51,377 nt of DNA from Micrococcaceae bacterium (GCA_030452125.1 JAKDMV010000006.1:1-51377), one strand, 5' to 3'; counted from the first letter of the stretch, positions 8,897 to 19,432 are shown. Notes: generated by a model from the letters alone, not told the origin. Made by a program: numbers and translations.

Positions 8897-10071
8897 GCGG
8901 TTCCGCGCAGCAGTCGGGCCACCACGACACCCCGGTCCCCGGCCAGGAGAAGTCCCGCCGCCCCGGCATCCCGTTGGGACGCATCGGCGGCATCCCCGTT
9001 TATCTGGCCTGGTCCTGGTTCCTGATCGCCGGCTTCATCCTGTTGGTCTTCACCCCCGATGTGATGCGGATCCTGCCGGGAATCGGTCTGGGCGCCTACG
9101 CGGTGTCCTTCGGCTATGCGGTCCTGCTGGCCCTGTCGATCCTGATCCACGAGCTGGCCCATGCCCTCTGTGCCACTGCCTTCGGCTGGCCCAACGCCCA
9201 TATCGTGCTCACCCTGTGGGGTGGACACACCCAGTTCGGTTCCTTCCATGCCACCCCCGGGAAGTCCCTGCTCGTGGCATTGGCCGGGCCGGCAGCGAAC
9301 TTCCTGCTGGCGGGGTTGGGGTATCTGGCCATCGTGAACCTGGATCCGATCGGGGTCACCGGGCTGCTGCTGACCATCCTGGTGTGGGCGAACCTCCTGG
9401 TCGCGATCTTCAACATCCTGCCCGGGTTGCCGCTCGACGGCGGCCGACTGGTCGAATCCGCCGTCTGGGCGGGAACCGGTTCGCAGGAAAAGGGGACCGT
9501 GGCCGCCGGCTGGGCGGGACGGATCATCGTCATCGCCCTGGGCCTGTACTTCGTGGTGCTCCCGCTGTTCAACCGGGAACCGATCAACCTGCAAGTGACC
9601 ATCATCGCGGTGCTGCTCTGCGGGTTCCTCTGGGTGGGGGCCAGCGGGGCCATCAACGATGCCCGCATGCGGTTGCGGCTGCCACGGATCGGGGCCGGGG
9701 AACTCATGGAGCCGGCCACCGCCCTGCCCGGCACCGCCGTCGTCACGGACATCGACCACCGGCTGGCCCGCTCCCCGGGGCATGTCCTGCTGTGTTCGGC
9801 CACCGGCCGGCCCGAAGCCGTCGTGGACCGCACCTCGCTGGCTGCCGTGCCCGGGACCTTGCGCTCCACCACTGCGGCGGGGACCGTGGCCCGGGCCCTG
9901 GCCCCCGGGGCCGTCGTGGCCGCCAGCCGGTCCGGGCGGGACCTGGTGACCTACCTGGCCAGCCTGGACGGCAGCGAATATGCCGTCGTCGACGGCAACG
10001 GCAGGATCGTGGGCCTGCTGCTCCAGCGGACCGTCGTCTCCGCCATCACCGGCAAGAAGTCCGGTTCATGA
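8893..10071 (+). CDS. M50 (site-2) zinc metalloprotease with C-terminal CBS-like region
   Basis: 392 residues. The N-terminal half is membrane-embedded with HELAH at 86-90 and the second metal motif PLDGGR (D182), the hallmarks of the rhomboid-unrelated S2P family. The C-terminal third (from about 260) resembles a CBS pair, as in SpoIVFB/Rv2625-type enzymes. S2P proteases cut transmembrane segments of anti-sigma factors or other regulators; the CBS region may sense nucleotides. Start ATG overlaps the HAD stop; its stop overlaps the trmI ATG, so the three genes are probably translationally coupled. Confidence 0.9.
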   Translation: MSGSAQQSGHHDTPVPGQEKSRRPGIPLGRIGGIPVYLAWSWFLIAGFILLVFTPDVMRILPGIGLGAYAVSFGYAVLLALSILIHELAHALCATAFGWPNAHIVLTLWGGHTQFGSFHATPGKSLLVALAGPAANFLLAGLGYLAIVNLDPIGVTGLLLTILVWANLLVAIFNILPGLPLDGGRLVESAVWAGTGSQEKGTVAAGWAGRIIVIALGLYFVVLPLFNREPINLQVTIIAVLLCGFLWVGASGAINDARMRLRLPRIGAGELMEPATALPGTAVVTDIDHRLARSPGHVLLCSATGRPEAVVDRTSLAAVPGTLRSTTAAGTVARALAPGAVVAASRSGRDLVTYLASLDGSEYAVVDGNGRIVGLLLQRTVVSAITGKKSGS

Positions 10072-11195
10072 ACCATCCAGCCAACGGAACGAGCCCCAGC
10101 ATGAACGAAACCCCCCACCAGCCCGCCACCGCGCATGGCGCCGCCCACCGCCGCGGGCCCTTCGCCCCGGGGGACCGGGTCCAGCTCACCGATGAGAAAC
10201 GGCGGATGAACACCCTGACGTTGACTCCCGGGGGCCAGTTCCACACCCACCGCGGGGTGTTGGACCACGATGCGTTGATCGGCCAGCCCGAAGGCATCGT
10301 GCTGGAGAATTCGGAGGGACGGCGCTACCAGGCGCTGCGCCCGCTGCTGAAGGACTTCGTGCTCTCCATGCCGCGGGGGGCCGCCGTCGTCTACCCCAAG
10401 GACGCCGCGCAGATCGTCACGATGGGCGACATCTACCCGGGCGCCCGCGTCCTGGAAGCCGGCGTCGGTTCCGGGGCCCTGTCGATCTCCCTGCTGCGGG
10501 CGGTGGGAGATGGCGGATACTTGCACAGCATCGAACGTCGTGCCGAATTCGCCGAGATCGCCCGCGGCAACGTGGAAACGATCTTCGGCGGTGAACATCC
10601 GGCCTGGAGGATCAGCCTCGGCGACTTCCAGGACCAGGCCACCGCCACCGAGGAACCCGGTTCCATCGACCGCGTCGTATTGGACATGCTGGCTCCCTGG
10701 GAATGCGTGGATTCCGTGGCCACCGTGCTGGCCCCCGGCGGGGTCTGGGTGAACTACGTCGCCACCGTCACCCAGCTTTCACGCACCGCCGAGGCCATCC
10801 GGGCCGATGGCCGGTTCACCGAACCCGAATCCTGGGAATCGATGGTCCGCGGCTGGCATCTGGACGGTTTGGCCGTGCGCCCCGACCACCGCATGGTCGC
10901 CCATACCGGGTTCCTGCTCACCGCCCGCCGGCTCGCCGACGGGGCCGCGGGGATCCCGGGGCAGAAACGCATGAAGAACACCGAATTCGCCGCCGAGGAC
11001 GTCCAGGCCTGGACCAAGGAGCACGACGACGGGGCCTGGGATGCCACGGGACTGGGCGAACGCGGGGTCTCGGACAAGAAACTGCGTCGGGCCGCCAAGG
11101 ACGCGAAATCGATGAAGCAGCGCGGGGCCTTCCGTGATGCCGACGGCAACGGCCTGGATCCCGCCGACTTCCCGAAGCCGACCCCCGGGGAGTGA
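10068..11195 (+). CDS. trmI: tRNA (adenine-58-N1)-methyltransferase TrmI
   Basis: 375 residues from ATG 10068, which overlaps the protease stop; an ATG at 10101 is an alternative. A small N-terminal beta domain (FAPGDRVQLTD, MNTLTLTPGGQFHTHRG) precedes the SAM-binding Rossmann fold, with motif I VLEAGVGSGALSISLL near residue 130 and VVLDMLAPWE near residue 205. TrmI methylates A58 of the T-loop. The last 75 residues form a charged tail, longer than in the archetype (about 280 residues). In mycobacteria and other actinobacteria trmI is also found just before the ARC/Mpa ATPase gene, as here. Confidence 0.93.
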   Translation: MNHPANGTSPSMNETPHQPATAHGAAHRRGPFAPGDRVQLTDEKRRMNTLTLTPGGQFHTHRGVLDHDALIGQPEGIVLENSEGRRYQALRPLLKDFVLSMPRGAAVVYPKDAAQIVTMGDIYPGARVLEAGVGSGALSISLLRAVGDGGYLHSIERRAEFAEIARGNVETIFGGEHPAWRISLGDFQDQATATEEPGSIDRVVLDMLAPWECVDSVATVLAPGGVWVNYVATVTQLSRTAEAIRADGRFTEPESWESMVRGWHLDGLAVRPDHRMVAHTGFLLTARRLADGAAGIPGQKRMKNTEFAAEDVQAWTKEHDDGAWDATGLGERGVSDKKLRRAAKDAKSMKQRGAFRDADGNGLDPADFPKPTPGE

Positions 11196-11309
11196 ACCCC
11201 GGCCTGGACGGCGACACTTGCGGTTAACATCGATGCCCTGACGGGCCGCGGGTGGCTACGATGAAGGGGACGGACCCCATCGGGGCAAGGCGCGACGAAG
11301 GGTGCTCAT

Positions 11310-13082
11310 ATGCCGGACAACACATCGACCCCAGCCTCCGGGGCGGCCGAGGGGGACGGGCGGCTGCAACGCCAACTCGAGATCGCCGAACGCCAGCTCA
11401 ACGTCCTGCGCGACAAGTCACGGACCCTGGATCGCCAACTGGGGACGACGACGGCCAACAACGCCCGGCTGACCGCCATGCTCGAACGCACCCGGGAACA
11501 GATCGTCACGCTCAAATCGGCGTTGGATCGGGACGGGGACACCCCGTTCAGTTTCGGCACCATCGTGGGGATCAACGCCCGCAGCCATCCCGCAGCCGGA
11601 ACCGCCATCTCCTCCACCGGGGTCCCGGGGGCGGACATCGTCCAGGGCGGCCGGAAGCTCCGGGTGGCGATCAGCCCGCTGCTGGACCTGGAGAGCCTGC
11701 AGCTGGGGCAGGAAGTGCTGCTGAACGAATCCTTGACCATCGTCGCCGGACTCGGCTTCGAAGCCTCCGGGGAACTGGTCTCCGTCAAGGAGGTCATGGA
11801 GGACGGGCGGGTCCTGGCCGTGGGCCGGGCCGACGACCAGAAGGTCATCCGGCTGGCCGGGCCGCTGCTGCGCGAAAAGGTCAGGGTGGGCGATTCACTG
11901 GCCATCGACCCGCGGACCGGGCTGGCCACCGAACGGGTGCAGCTCTCGGAGATGCAGTCGCTGGTCCTGGAAGAGGTCCCGAACATCTCCTACGCCGATA
12001 TCGGCGGTCTGGGCCCGCAGATCGAACAGATCCGCGACGCCGTCGAACTGCCGTTCCTGCACCAGGACCTCTACCGCGAACACGGGCTGAAGGCCCCCAA
12101 GGGCATCCTGCTCTACGGCCCCCCGGGCTGCGGCAAGACGCTCATTGCCAAGGCGGTGGCCCATTCACTGGCCGAACGGACCGCCGAACTGCGCGGCGGG
12201 GAAAGCGCCCGCAGCTACTTCCTGAACATCAAGGGCCCCGAACTGCTCGATAAATATGTCGGCGAAACCGAACGCCATATCCGGCTGATCTTCTCCCGTG
12301 CCCGGGAAAAGGCCGCCGGGGGCAACCCGGTGGTCGTGTTCTTCGACGAAATGGATTCGCTGTTCCGCACCCGCGGCACCGGGGTCTCCTCCGATGTCGA
12401 AACGACGATCGTTCCCCAGCTGCTCAGCGAGATCGATGGCGTGGAGAAGCTCGACAACGTCATCATCATCGGCGCCTCCAACCGCGAGGACATGATCGAC
12501 CCGGCCATCCTGCGCCCCGGACGGTTGGACGTGAAGATCAAGGTGCTGCGCCCCGACGCCGAGGGCTCCGCCGAGATCTTCGCCAAATACCTCACCACCG
12601 ACCTGCCCCTGCACGCCGACGACCTGGCCGAACACGGGGGCAACGCCGAGGCCACCGTGCAGGGGATGATCCGCCAGACCGTGGAGGCCATGTACTCCAC
12701 GGGCACGGAGAACGAGTTCCTGGAGGTCACCTACGCCAACGGCGAGACCGAGACGCTCTACTTCAAGGACTTCAACTCCGGGGCGGTGATCCGCAACGTG
12801 GTCGATCGGGCCAAGAAATCGGCCATCAAGGAACTGCTGACCTCCGGGGAGCGTGGATTGCGGATCGACCACCTGCTGCGCGGTGTCGCCGACGAATTCC
12901 ACGAACACGAGGACATGCCCAACACCACCAACCCCGACGACTGGGCGCGGATCTCGGGCAAGAAGGGCGAACGGATCACCTACATCCGCACCATCGTCGC
13001 CGATAAGAGCGGCTCCGGCGTCGGACGCAGCCTCGAGACGGAACCGGGGCAGGGATACTCCAATACGGGGCAGTACCTGTGA
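11310..13082 (+). CDS. arc: Proteasome-associated AAA ATPase ARC/Mpa
   Basis: 590 residues. Residues about 12-70 form the Pup-binding coiled coil, followed by tandem OB folds to about residue 220. The AAA domain has Walker A GPPGCGKT (270-277), Walker B VVVFFDE (341-347) and GRLDVKI near 407. The chain ends in GQYL, the gate-opening C-terminus that docks into the 20S alpha ring. The hexamer unfolds pupylated proteins and feeds them to PrcBA. The next gene (dop) overlaps by 4 nt (GTGA). It is called mpa in mycobacteria. A TACGAT box about 50 nt upstream may be its promoter. Confidence 0.97.
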   Translation: MPDNTSTPASGAAEGDGRLQRQLEIAERQLNVLRDKSRTLDRQLGTTTANNARLTAMLERTREQIVTLKSALDRDGDTPFSFGTIVGINARSHPAAGTAISSTGVPGADIVQGGRKLRVAISPLLDLESLQLGQEVLLNESLTIVAGLGFEASGELVSVKEVMEDGRVLAVGRADDQKVIRLAGPLLREKVRVGDSLAIDPRTGLATERVQLSEMQSLVLEEVPNISYADIGGLGPQIEQIRDAVELPFLHQDLYREHGLKAPKGILLYGPPGCGKTLIAKAVAHSLAERTAELRGGESARSYFLNIKGPELLDKYVGETERHIRLIFSRAREKAAGGNPVVVFFDEMDSLFRTRGTGVSSDVETTIVPQLLSEIDGVEKLDNVIIIGASNREDMIDPAILRPGRLDVKIKVLRPDAEGSAEIFAKYLTTDLPLHADDLAEHGGNAEATVQGMIRQTVEAMYSTGTENEFLEVTYANGETETLYFKDFNSGAVIRNVVDRAKKSAIKELLTSGERGLRIDHLLRGVADEFHEHEDMPNTTNPDDWARISGKKGERITYIRTIVADKSGSGVGRSLETEPGQGYSNTGQYL

Positions 13083-14686
13083 GTGTCCGGCGGGTCATCG
13101 GTCTGGAAACCGAATTCGGGGTGCTGGCCCCCAGCCAGCCCGGAGCGAACTCCACGATCCTGTCCGCGCAGGTCATCAACGCCTATGCCGCCACCGTGCG
13201 CCAGGGCTACGGGCAGCTGGCGGGGACGCGCTGGGACTATGCCGATGAGGCGCCGTTGGCCGACGCCCGGGGTTGGAACATGCCCCGGGCCGTGGCCGAC
13301 GCCTCCCAGCTGACCGACACCCCGCGCGAACTCACGGCCGAGGAGATCGCCTTGGCCGGCGGGGACGTCAGGGCGGGGGAGACCCTGTATGCCGAGCAGG
13401 ACACGGACGGTCATGTGCTGATGAACATGGTGCTGGGCAACGGGGCCCGGCTCTACGTGGATCATGCCCACCCCGAATACTCCTCACCCGAGACCACCGG
13501 ACCCCATGACGCGGTCCTCCACGACCAGGCGGGGGACCGGGTCGCCCTGGCCGCCCAACGGCGGATCGCCGAGTCCCCTGGCTTCGCCGAGGTCCTGCTG
13601 TACAAGAACAACACGGATAACAAGGGCGTGAGCTACGGGGCCCACGAGAACTACCTGATGCCGCGGTCCACCCCCTTCGACGACATCGCCGCAGGACTGA
13701 TCCCGTTCTTCGCCACCCGGCAGGTCCTGTGCGGTTCCGGACGCGTGGGCCGGGGGATGACCGGGGCGGAACCCGGCTACCAGATCAGTCAACGCGCCGA
13801 CTTCTTCGAAGCCGAGGTCGGACTGGAAACCACCATCAGGCGTCCCATCGTGAACACCCGCGACGAGCCTCATGCCACCTGGGAGAAGTACCGGCGGCTG
13901 CACGTGATCGCCGGGGACGCGAACCTGGGCCAGGTCTCCACGCTGCTGCGGGTCGGGACCACCTCCCTGGTCCTCTCGCTCATCGAAGCCGGTACCGCGC
14001 CGCGGATCCAACTCCGTGAACCGGTGGCCGCCCTGCAGCAGATCAGCCACGACCCCACCCTGCAGACCGTCGTCGAACTCTCCGACGGCCGACGGGTCAC
14101 CGCCCTGGAGATCCAACGGATCTACCTCGACGCGGCACGCGCCCACTGCCGGACCACCGGGGCCGAGGATGCCGCGACCACCGATGTGCTGACCCGCTGG
14201 CAGGACACCCTCGACACCCTGGGCCGGGACGTCTTCGCCGCGAAACGCACCGTGGACTGGGTTGCCAAACTGGATCTGATGAACCGCTACCGTGACCGGG
14301 ATGGCCTGTCCTGGCAGGACCACCGGCTGGCGATGATGGACCTTCAATGGGCGGATCTGCGCCCCGAACGCGGTCTCTACCACCGGTTGGCCGGACGCGG
14401 GATGGTCGAGACGCTCTTCAGCGAGGAACAGATCGCCCGGGCCGTCGTCGAACCCCCGGAGGACACCCGCGCCTACTTCCGCGGCCGCTGCCTGAGCCAG
14501 TACCCGCAGGATGTGTTGGGGGCCAGCTGGGATGCGGTGATCTTCAGCATCCCCGGCCGCCCCGGCAGCCACCGGGTGGCGACCCCCGAACCGCTGCGCG
14601 GAACCAAGGAGCGGGTCGGGCGGCTCTTCGACGCGGGACTCGACGTGGGCCGGTTCGTCGACGAGCTGGCCCGCGGGCGGACCTGA
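13079..14686 (+). CDS. dop: Pup deamidase/depupylase Dop
   Basis: 535 residues from a GTG that overlaps the ARC stop. It belongs to the carboxylate-amine ligase (GS-like) fold: N-terminal [11 protein letters not shown] carries the metal-binding Glu, and [20 protein letters not shown] near residue 180 is shared with PafA but with Dop-specific spacing. A Dop-type insertion follows the first strands (region about 40-85). Dop converts the Pup C-terminal Gln to Glu and also removes Pup from substrates. The partner Pup downstream does end in Gln, so the deamidase step is needed. Confidence 0.96.
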   Translation: MSVRRVIGLETEFGVLAPSQPGANSTILSAQVINAYAATVRQGYGQLAGTRWDYADEAPLADARGWNMPRAVADASQLTDTPRELTAEEIALAGGDVRAGETLYAEQDTDGHVLMNMVLGNGARLYVDHAHPEYSSPETTGPHDAVLHDQAGDRVALAAQRRIAESPGFAEVLLYKNNTDNKGVSYGAHENYLMPRSTPFDDIAAGLIPFFATRQVLCGSGRVGRGMTGAEPGYQISQRADFFEAEVGLETTIRRPIVNTRDEPHATWEKYRRLHVIAGDANLGQVSTLLRVGTTSLVLSLIEAGTAPRIQLREPVAALQQISHDPTLQTVVELSDGRRVTALEIQRIYLDAARAHCRTTGAEDAATTDVLTRWQDTLDTLGRDVFAAKRTVDWVAKLDLMNRYRDRDGLSWQDHRLAMMDLQWADLRPERGLYHRLAGRGMVETLFSEEQIARAVVEPPEDTRAYFRGRCLSQYPQDVLGASWDAVIFSIPGRPGSHRVATPEPLRGTKERVGRLFDAGLDVGRFVDELARGRT

Positions 14687-14690
14687 ACCG

Positions 14691-14710
14691 GGCAGGACCG
14701 CGGTCCCGCC
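14691..14710. promoter_or_regulatory. Near-perfect 20-bp palindrome between dop and pup
   Basis: GGCAGGACCG at 14691-14700 faces CGGTCCCGCC at 14701-14710, with one mismatch; the inner 12 bp (GGACCGCGGTCC) are perfect. It lies 5 nt after the dop stop and about 80 nt before pup. There is no T-run, so a protein-binding site is more likely than a terminator. No known regulator is assigned. Confidence 0.4.
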
Positions 14711-14745
14711 GATCCACCAGCAGCCGGAACCACCAAGTGAGACGA

Positions 14746-14751
14746 TAGACA
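14746..14751 (+). promoter_or_regulatory. Possible -10 box for pup-prcB-prcA-pafA
   Basis: TAGACA about 37 nt before the pup ATG. The 102-nt gap after dop is the only sizeable break between ARC and PafA, so a promoter here is reasonable. The -35 is not clear. Confidence 0.35.
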
Positions 14752-14788
14752 GACCGGCGATTCGTCGCCCCGAGGAGAGGAGCAGACC

Positions 14789-14986
14789 ATGGCACAGGAA
14801 CAGCAGCGGCCGCAGCCGTCCACGCAGGAGCAGGAAGTCGAGGAGACCCCGGCCCCGGCCGCGGCGGCACCGGCCACGCAGGAGCAGACCCAAGGTGTGG
14901 ACGACCTGCTGGAGGACATCGACGGCGTACTGGAACAAAATGCTGAGGAGTTCGTGCGTGGTTTCGTGCAAAAGGGCGGACAGTAG
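14789..14986 (+). CDS. pup: Prokaryotic ubiquitin-like protein Pup
   Basis: 65 residues, disordered, Glu/Gln-rich and ending GGQ. The conserved C-terminal block ([21 protein letters not shown] then FVQKGGQ) binds the ARC coiled coil and PafA. The terminal Gln must be deamidated by Dop before PafA can link it to substrate lysines. A strong GAGGAGAGGAG site lies upstream. prcB starts only 2 nt after its stop. Confidence 0.98.
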   Translation: MAQEQQRPQPSTQEQEVEETPAPAAAAPATQEQTQGVDDLLEDIDGVLEQNAEEFVRGFVQKGGQ

Positions 14987-14988
14987 CC

Positions 14989-15768
14989 ATGCAGATTCCC
15001 GAGGGGCCTTCCTTCGTCGAGCATCTGCGGCGCGAACGCCCTGACCTGCTGCCGGCGGCCGATACGGCCGGGGCCACTGAAGGGCTCCGGCATGCCACCA
15101 CGATCGTCGCGCTGACCTATGACCAGGGGGTGGTCATGGCCGGTGACCGGAGGGCGACCATCGGCAACGTCATTGCCAGCAGGCATATGCAGAAGGTCTT
15201 CGCCACCGACCACTTCTCAACGGTCGGGATCGCCGGTTCGGCCGGCATAGGACTGGATCTGGTGAGGCTCTTCCAGGTCGAACTCGAGCATTACGAAAAG
15301 ATCGAAGGGGCCCTGCTCAGCCTCGACGGCAAGGCCAACCGGTTGGCCGCCATGATCCGTTCGAACCTGGGCCGGGCCATGCAGGGCATGTCGGTGGTCC
15401 CGTTGTTCGCCGGCTACGACCCCCGCCAGCAACTGGGCAGGATCTTCTCCTACGACATCACCGGCGGACGTTTCGAGGAGATCGAACACCACAGCATCGG
15501 TTCGGGCTCGGTCTACGCCCGCGGGGCCCTGAAGAAGCTCTGGCGCCCCTCACTGGGCGCCACGGGCGCCATCCGGGTGGCCATGGAGGCCCTGTACGAT
15601 GCGGCCGACGATGATTCGGCCACCGGGGGCCCGGATCTGGTCCGCCAACTCATGCCGATCCTCTACCGGGTCGACGCCGACGGCTCGGCACGGATCCCCG
15701 ACGACGAGCTGGTCCGTCTCGCCCGGGAAATCGTCGCCGAACGCTCGGCCACAGCCAGGGAGGCCTGA
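14989..15768 (+). CDS. prcB: 20S proteasome subunit beta PrcB
   Basis: 259 residues. A propeptide of about 36 residues precedes TTIVAL; the likely catalytic Thr after self-cleavage is T37. Downstream are GDRRAT (active-site Asp region), the MQKVF Lys and the SGSVYARG and [13 protein letters not shown] blocks typical of bacterial beta subunits. It forms the proteolytic rings of the core particle. The residue before T37 is Ala, whereas the mycobacterial and rhodococcal propeptides I recall end in Gly. It is 1 nt overlapped with prcA. Confidence 0.97.
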   Translation: MQIPEGPSFVEHLRRERPDLLPAADTAGATEGLRHATTIVALTYDQGVVMAGDRRATIGNVIASRHMQKVFATDHFSTVGIAGSAGIGLDLVRLFQVELEHYEKIEGALLSLDGKANRLAAMIRSNLGRAMQGMSVVPLFAGYDPRQQLGRIFSYDITGGRFEEIEHHSIGSGSVYARGALKKLWRPSLGATGAIRVAMEALYDAADDDSATGGPDLVRQLMPILYRVDADGSARIPDDELVRLAREIVAERSATAREA

Positions 15769-16487
15769 TGAGCGCGCAGTTCTACGTTTCACCCGAACAA
15801 CTCATGAAGGACCGGGCGGATTTCGCCCGCAAGGGCATCGCCCGGGGCCGTTCGGTCATCGTGGCCAGCTGCCGGGACGGCATCGCCCTGATCGCCGAGA
15901 ACCCCTCCAGGACGTTGCGCAAGATCGGGGAGATCTACGACAGGATCGGTTTTGCCGCCGTCGGCAAATACAACGAATTCGAATCCCTGCGCCAGGCAGG
16001 GGTCAGGTACGCGGACACCCGGGGCTACTCCTACGACCGGGAGGATGTCACCGGCCGCGGTTTGGCCAGCGTGTACGCCCAAAGCCTCGGCGCGGTCTTC
16101 ACCGCCGAATCCAAACCCTTCGAAGTCGAACTGGCGATCGCCGAAGTAGGGGAGGAGCCCGCCTCGGATGAGTTGTACCGGGTGAATTTCGACGGTTCGA
16201 TCTCCGACGAACCCGGACTGGTCGTCATGGGCGGTGACGCCCGGTCGTTGGCCGAGGCCATGGACGCCGCCTGGGCCGGCCGCGAACTGGCCACCGCCGG
16301 ATTCGACGAGGTCATCCGGACCGCGGCCGCCGCCTTGCCCGAGGTCTCCGGGCCCGACGCCGTGGACCTGTTGGAGGTCGCCGTCCTCGAGCGCAGCCCG
16401 GTCGACCGGCCGCTGACCGGCAGGACCTTCAAACGACGGGGCAAGGACGAGATCCTGCGCGCCCTGGCTGGAAAGGACGGTGCCTGA
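15768..16487 (+). CDS. prcA: 20S proteasome subunit alpha PrcA
   Basis: 239 residues. N-terminal [20 protein letters not shown] and [14 protein letters not shown] form the gate and helix H0 region of alpha subunits; there is no catalytic Thr, as expected. The C-terminal tail is charged ([13 protein letters not shown]). It forms the outer rings that dock the GQYL tail of ARC. The ATG shares one base with the prcB TGA. Confidence 0.96.
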   Translation: MSAQFYVSPEQLMKDRADFARKGIARGRSVIVASCRDGIALIAENPSRTLRKIGEIYDRIGFAAVGKYNEFESLRQAGVRYADTRGYSYDREDVTGRGLASVYAQSLGAVFTAESKPFEVELAIAEVGEEPASDELYRVNFDGSISDEPGLVVMGGDARSLAEAMDAAWAGRELATAGFDEVIRTAAAALPEVSGPDAVDLLEVAVLERSPVDRPLTGRTFKRRGKDEILRALAGKDGA

Positions 16488-16488
16488 G

Positions 16489-17862
16489 ATGGACCGCCGC
16501 ATCTTTGGAATCGAAACCGAATACGGGATCGCCTACTCCGATCCCGGAGGACGACCGCTGACCCCCGAGGAAGTCGCCCGCTACCTCTTCAAGCCGGTGG
16601 TGGCCTGGGGGCGCAGTTCCAACGTCTTCCTGACCAACGGTTCCCGGCTCTATCTCGACGTCGGATCCCACCCCGAATACGCCACCGCCGAATGCGACGA
16701 CGTCGCCCAACTGATCGCCCACGACCGGGCCGGGGAGTCGGTCCTCAACGATCTGGTGGCCAGCGCCGAGGAACTCATGAAGGCCGACGGGCTCCGGGGA
16801 TCCATCTACCTGTTCAAGAACAACACCGACTCGGCCGGGAACTCCTACGGCTGCCACGAGAACTACCTGATCCCGCGCAAACTGGAATTCGCCCGACTGG
16901 CCGAGATCCTCATCCCGTTCCTGGTCACCCGCCAGCTCTTCGCCGGGGCCGGGAAGGTGCTGCCGGTGGACGGCGAACACCGTTTTGCCTTCTCCCAACG
17001 TGCGGACCACGTCTGGGAAGGCGTCTCCTCGGCGACCACCCGGTCCCGCCCGATCATCAACACCCGAGACGAACCGCATGCCGATGCCGAATATTATCGG
17101 CGCCTGCACGTGATCGTGGGGGATTCGAACATGTCCGAAACGACCCAGCTCGTGAAGATCGGCGCCACCGATCTGGTCCTGCGCATGATCGAGGCCGGCA
17201 CGATCATGGAGGACCTGCGATTGGAGAACCCGATCCGCAGCATCCGCGATATCTCCCACGACCCCACCGGGCGGCACCGGGTGCGGTTGGCCAGCGGCCG
17301 CGAGCTGAGTGCCCTGGAACTCCAGGAGATCTTCCACGCCAAGGTGACCACGTTCATCGAACGCCACGGGGCCCATAACGAGCACGTGCCCCGGGTGATG
17401 GACCTGTGGCGCCGCGCCCTGGATGCGGTGGCCAGCGGGGACGCCTCGGGGATCGACACCGAAATCGACTGGGCCATCAAACAGCGGCTGATCCGGCAAT
17501 ACCAGGAAAAGCACTCCCTGGAACTCTCCTCCCCGCGGATCGCCCAACTGGATCTGACGTATCACGACATCGATCCGCACCGCGGGCTGTTTTCGCTGCT
17601 GCGCCGGAATGGGCGGGCGCAGGCGGTGGTCTCCGAAGCCGAGATCGCCGCCGCGACGACGACCCCACCCCAGACCACCCGAGCCAAACTACGCGGGGAC
17701 TTCGTCCGGGCCGCCCAGGAAGCCGGCCGCGACTTCACCGTCGATTGGGTCCATCTCAAGCTCAACGACCATGCGGGCCAGACGGTCCTGTGCAAGGACC
17801 CCTTCGCCCAGGTCGACCCGCGGGTGGAGGAACTGACGGCCCTGATCCGGCCCCAAGACTGA
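16489..17862 (+). CDS. pafA: Pup ligase PafA
   Basis: 457 residues from ATG 16489 ([14 protein letters not shown], the canonical PafA start); a GTG at 16480 is possible but too close to the GGAAAGGA site. GS-like fold with the metal Glu in GIETEYG, a [20 protein letters not shown] block near residue 110, and the C-terminal Pup/ATP domain. It attaches deamidated Pup to lysines through gamma-glutamyl phosphate. It is 2 nt after prcA. Dop at 13079 is its paralog in this locus. Confidence 0.96.
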   Translation: MDRRIFGIETEYGIAYSDPGGRPLTPEEVARYLFKPVVAWGRSSNVFLTNGSRLYLDVGSHPEYATAECDDVAQLIAHDRAGESVLNDLVASAEELMKADGLRGSIYLFKNNTDSAGNSYGCHENYLIPRKLEFARLAEILIPFLVTRQLFAGAGKVLPVDGEHRFAFSQRADHVWEGVSSATTRSRPIINTRDEPHADAEYYRRLHVIVGDSNMSETTQLVKIGATDLVLRMIEAGTIMEDLRLENPIRSIRDISHDPTGRHRVRLASGRELSALELQEIFHAKVTTFIERHGAHNEHVPRVMDLWRRALDAVASGDASGIDTEIDWAIKQRLIRQYQEKHSLELSSPRIAQLDLTYHDIDPHRGLFSLLRRNGRAQAVVSEAEIAAATTTPPQTTRAKLRGDFVRAAQEAGRDFTVDWVHLKLNDHAGQTVLCKDPFAQVDPRVEELTALIRPQD

Positions 17863-17985
17863 TTTTCCGGCGCGGCCTCAGGACATTCACAGGCGGGAAC
17901 CTTAAGCTGGACGGGGCCCGGGCGGCGCTGTGGTGCCCCCGGGTCGATTGTTGACCATTGATGTACGACGACGAAAGTGGATTTT

Positions 17986-18939
17986 GTGCGCAAGCTGCTG
18001 GCACTGGTTCTCGGGGTCGCGCTGCTAGCGCTGACCGCCTGTGGAGCCGGAACCCCGAGGACCGTGGGCGCGGCCGAGCCGCTCTCCTCCATCAAACTCA
18101 CGCCCGGGGAGGATGAGGACTCGGCGCCGAAGGTCGAGTTCGATACCCCCTTGGAAGCCACCGAGCCCGGGGCGAAGGTCCTCGAGGAGGGTGACGGGGC
18201 CAAGGTGGAGGAAGGCCAGGACGTCTCCTATAAGTTGGCCGGATACAACATGAAGGACGGCAGCGAGGTCGGCAACACGTTCAAGGAACCGGCCATGACC
18301 CTCAGCGTCAATGACGACTTGAAGGAACAGGACGAGCAGATCCACGAGATCCTCGTCGGGACCAAGATCGGTTCCTGGGTTGCCTACGTCCATCCCAAGA
18401 ACGCCGACGAATCCGATGACGACGGCGCCTCCGCCAACCCGAAGGATCCGTCCCAGATCGATCAGCTGCTGATCCTGAAGGTCGTGGACGCCAAGGACAA
18501 GATCAAGGTCGACTTCACGAAGGAAGACGGCGACGCGAAGAAGGACGCCGAACCCACCGCCGACATCGCCGAAGACGGCAGCGGCACCGTGAAGATCCCC
18601 GCCGGCAACGAACCGCCCGCCGACCTGAAGGTCACCACCTTGAAGGAAGGCGACGGCGACAAGGTCAAGAAGTCCGACACCATCACGGTGGACTATGCCG
18701 GGGCCCGCTGGGAAGACGGCGAACAGTTCGATTCCAGCTACGAGAAGGGCTCCCCGGCGACCTTCGGCCTGGATCAGGTCATCAAGGGGTGGACCGAAGG
18801 CCTCGAAGGGGTCAAGGAAGGCTCCACCGTCCTGCTGACGATCCCCAGCAAGCTCGCCTACGACGGCCAGGACGGCATGCCGCAAGGTACCCTCGTCTTC
18901 GTCGTCGACGTGAAGTCGATCGACAAGCCCGCGAAGTAG
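17986..18939 (+). CDS. FKBP-type peptidyl-prolyl isomerase lipoprotein
   Basis: 317 residues from GTG 17986 (GTG 17977 is the in-frame alternative). It has a signal peptide with lipobox LTAC19 and is therefore an exported lipoprotein. Residues about 55-170 resemble a degenerate first FKBP domain; the C-terminal domain (about 205-315) carries the FKBP core (ITVDYAGARWEDGEQFDSSY, GLDQVIKGWTEGLEGVKEGS). It isomerises Xaa-Pro bonds of secreted proteins. The gene lies about 120 nt after pafA and is followed by a second FKBP, as is common in Arthrobacter-type genomes. Confidence 0.92.
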   Translation: MRKLLALVLGVALLALTACGAGTPRTVGAAEPLSSIKLTPGEDEDSAPKVEFDTPLEATEPGAKVLEEGDGAKVEEGQDVSYKLAGYNMKDGSEVGNTFKEPAMTLSVNDDLKEQDEQIHEILVGTKIGSWVAYVHPKNADESDDDGASANPKDPSQIDQLLILKVVDAKDKIKVDFTKEDGDAKKDAEPTADIAEDGSGTVKIPAGNEPPADLKVTTLKEGDGDKVKKSDTITVDYAGARWEDGEQFDSSYEKGSPATFGLDQVIKGWTEGLEGVKEGSTVLLTIPSKLAYDGQDGMPQGTLVFVVDVKSIDKPAK

Positions 18940-18972
18940 AAATCCCGGAACGGAAACAGGAGAAGGACGAAT

Positions 18973-19368
18973 ATGTCTTTTGGCAAACGCGAGTACGACC
19001 GCACCAAACCCGAAGTCGACTTCCCCACGGAAGGCGCACCCACCGAATTGCGTTCGGAGGACCTCATCGTCGGTGACGGCGCCGAGGCGACCGCCGGCGC
19101 CACGGTTTCGGCACACTACGTCGGGGTCGCCTGGTCCACGGGCGAGGAATTCGACGCCTCCTGGAACCGCGGCGAACCGCTGCAGTTCCGGGCCGGTACC
19201 GGACAGGTCATCCAGGGCTGGGACGAAGGCATCCTGGGCATGAAGGTCGGCGGACGCCGGCGCCTGGAAATCCCCTCGCATCTGGCCTATGGCGAACGCG
19301 GGGCAGGGGCCGCCATCGCCGGCGGCGAATCGTTGATCTTCGTGGTCGACCTGGTGGACGTGCGCTAG
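18973..19368 (+). CDS. Single-domain cytosolic FKBP-type PPIase
   Basis: 131 residues without a signal peptide. A complete FKBP12-like fold: VSAHYVGVAWSTGEEFDASW, GTGQVIQGWDEGILGMKVGG and HLAYGERGAG, with the aromatic pocket residues (Y, F, D, V, I, W) in place. GGAGAAGGA precedes the ATG. It is 33 nt downstream of the lipoprotein FKBP and ends at a strong terminator. Confidence 0.95.
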   Translation: MSFGKREYDRTKPEVDFPTEGAPTELRSEDLIVGDGAEATAGATVSAHYVGVAWSTGEEFDASWNRGEPLQFRAGTGQVIQGWDEGILGMKVGGRRRLEIPSHLAYGERGAGAAIAGGESLIFVVDLVDVR

Positions 19369-19380
19369 CAGTCCTCCCGC

Positions 19381-19430
19381 CACGACGGCGCCGTCCCCCC
19401 CCACCGGGGGGCGGCGCCGTCGTGCTTTCT
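19381..19430 (+). terminator. Strong rho-independent terminator after the FKBP genes
   Basis: A 13-bp perfect stem (19381-19393 with 19412-19424) has extra C7/G6 pairing inside and is followed by CTTTCT. It separates the proteasome/FKBP unit from pafBC. Confidence 0.9.
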
Positions 19431-19432
19431 AG

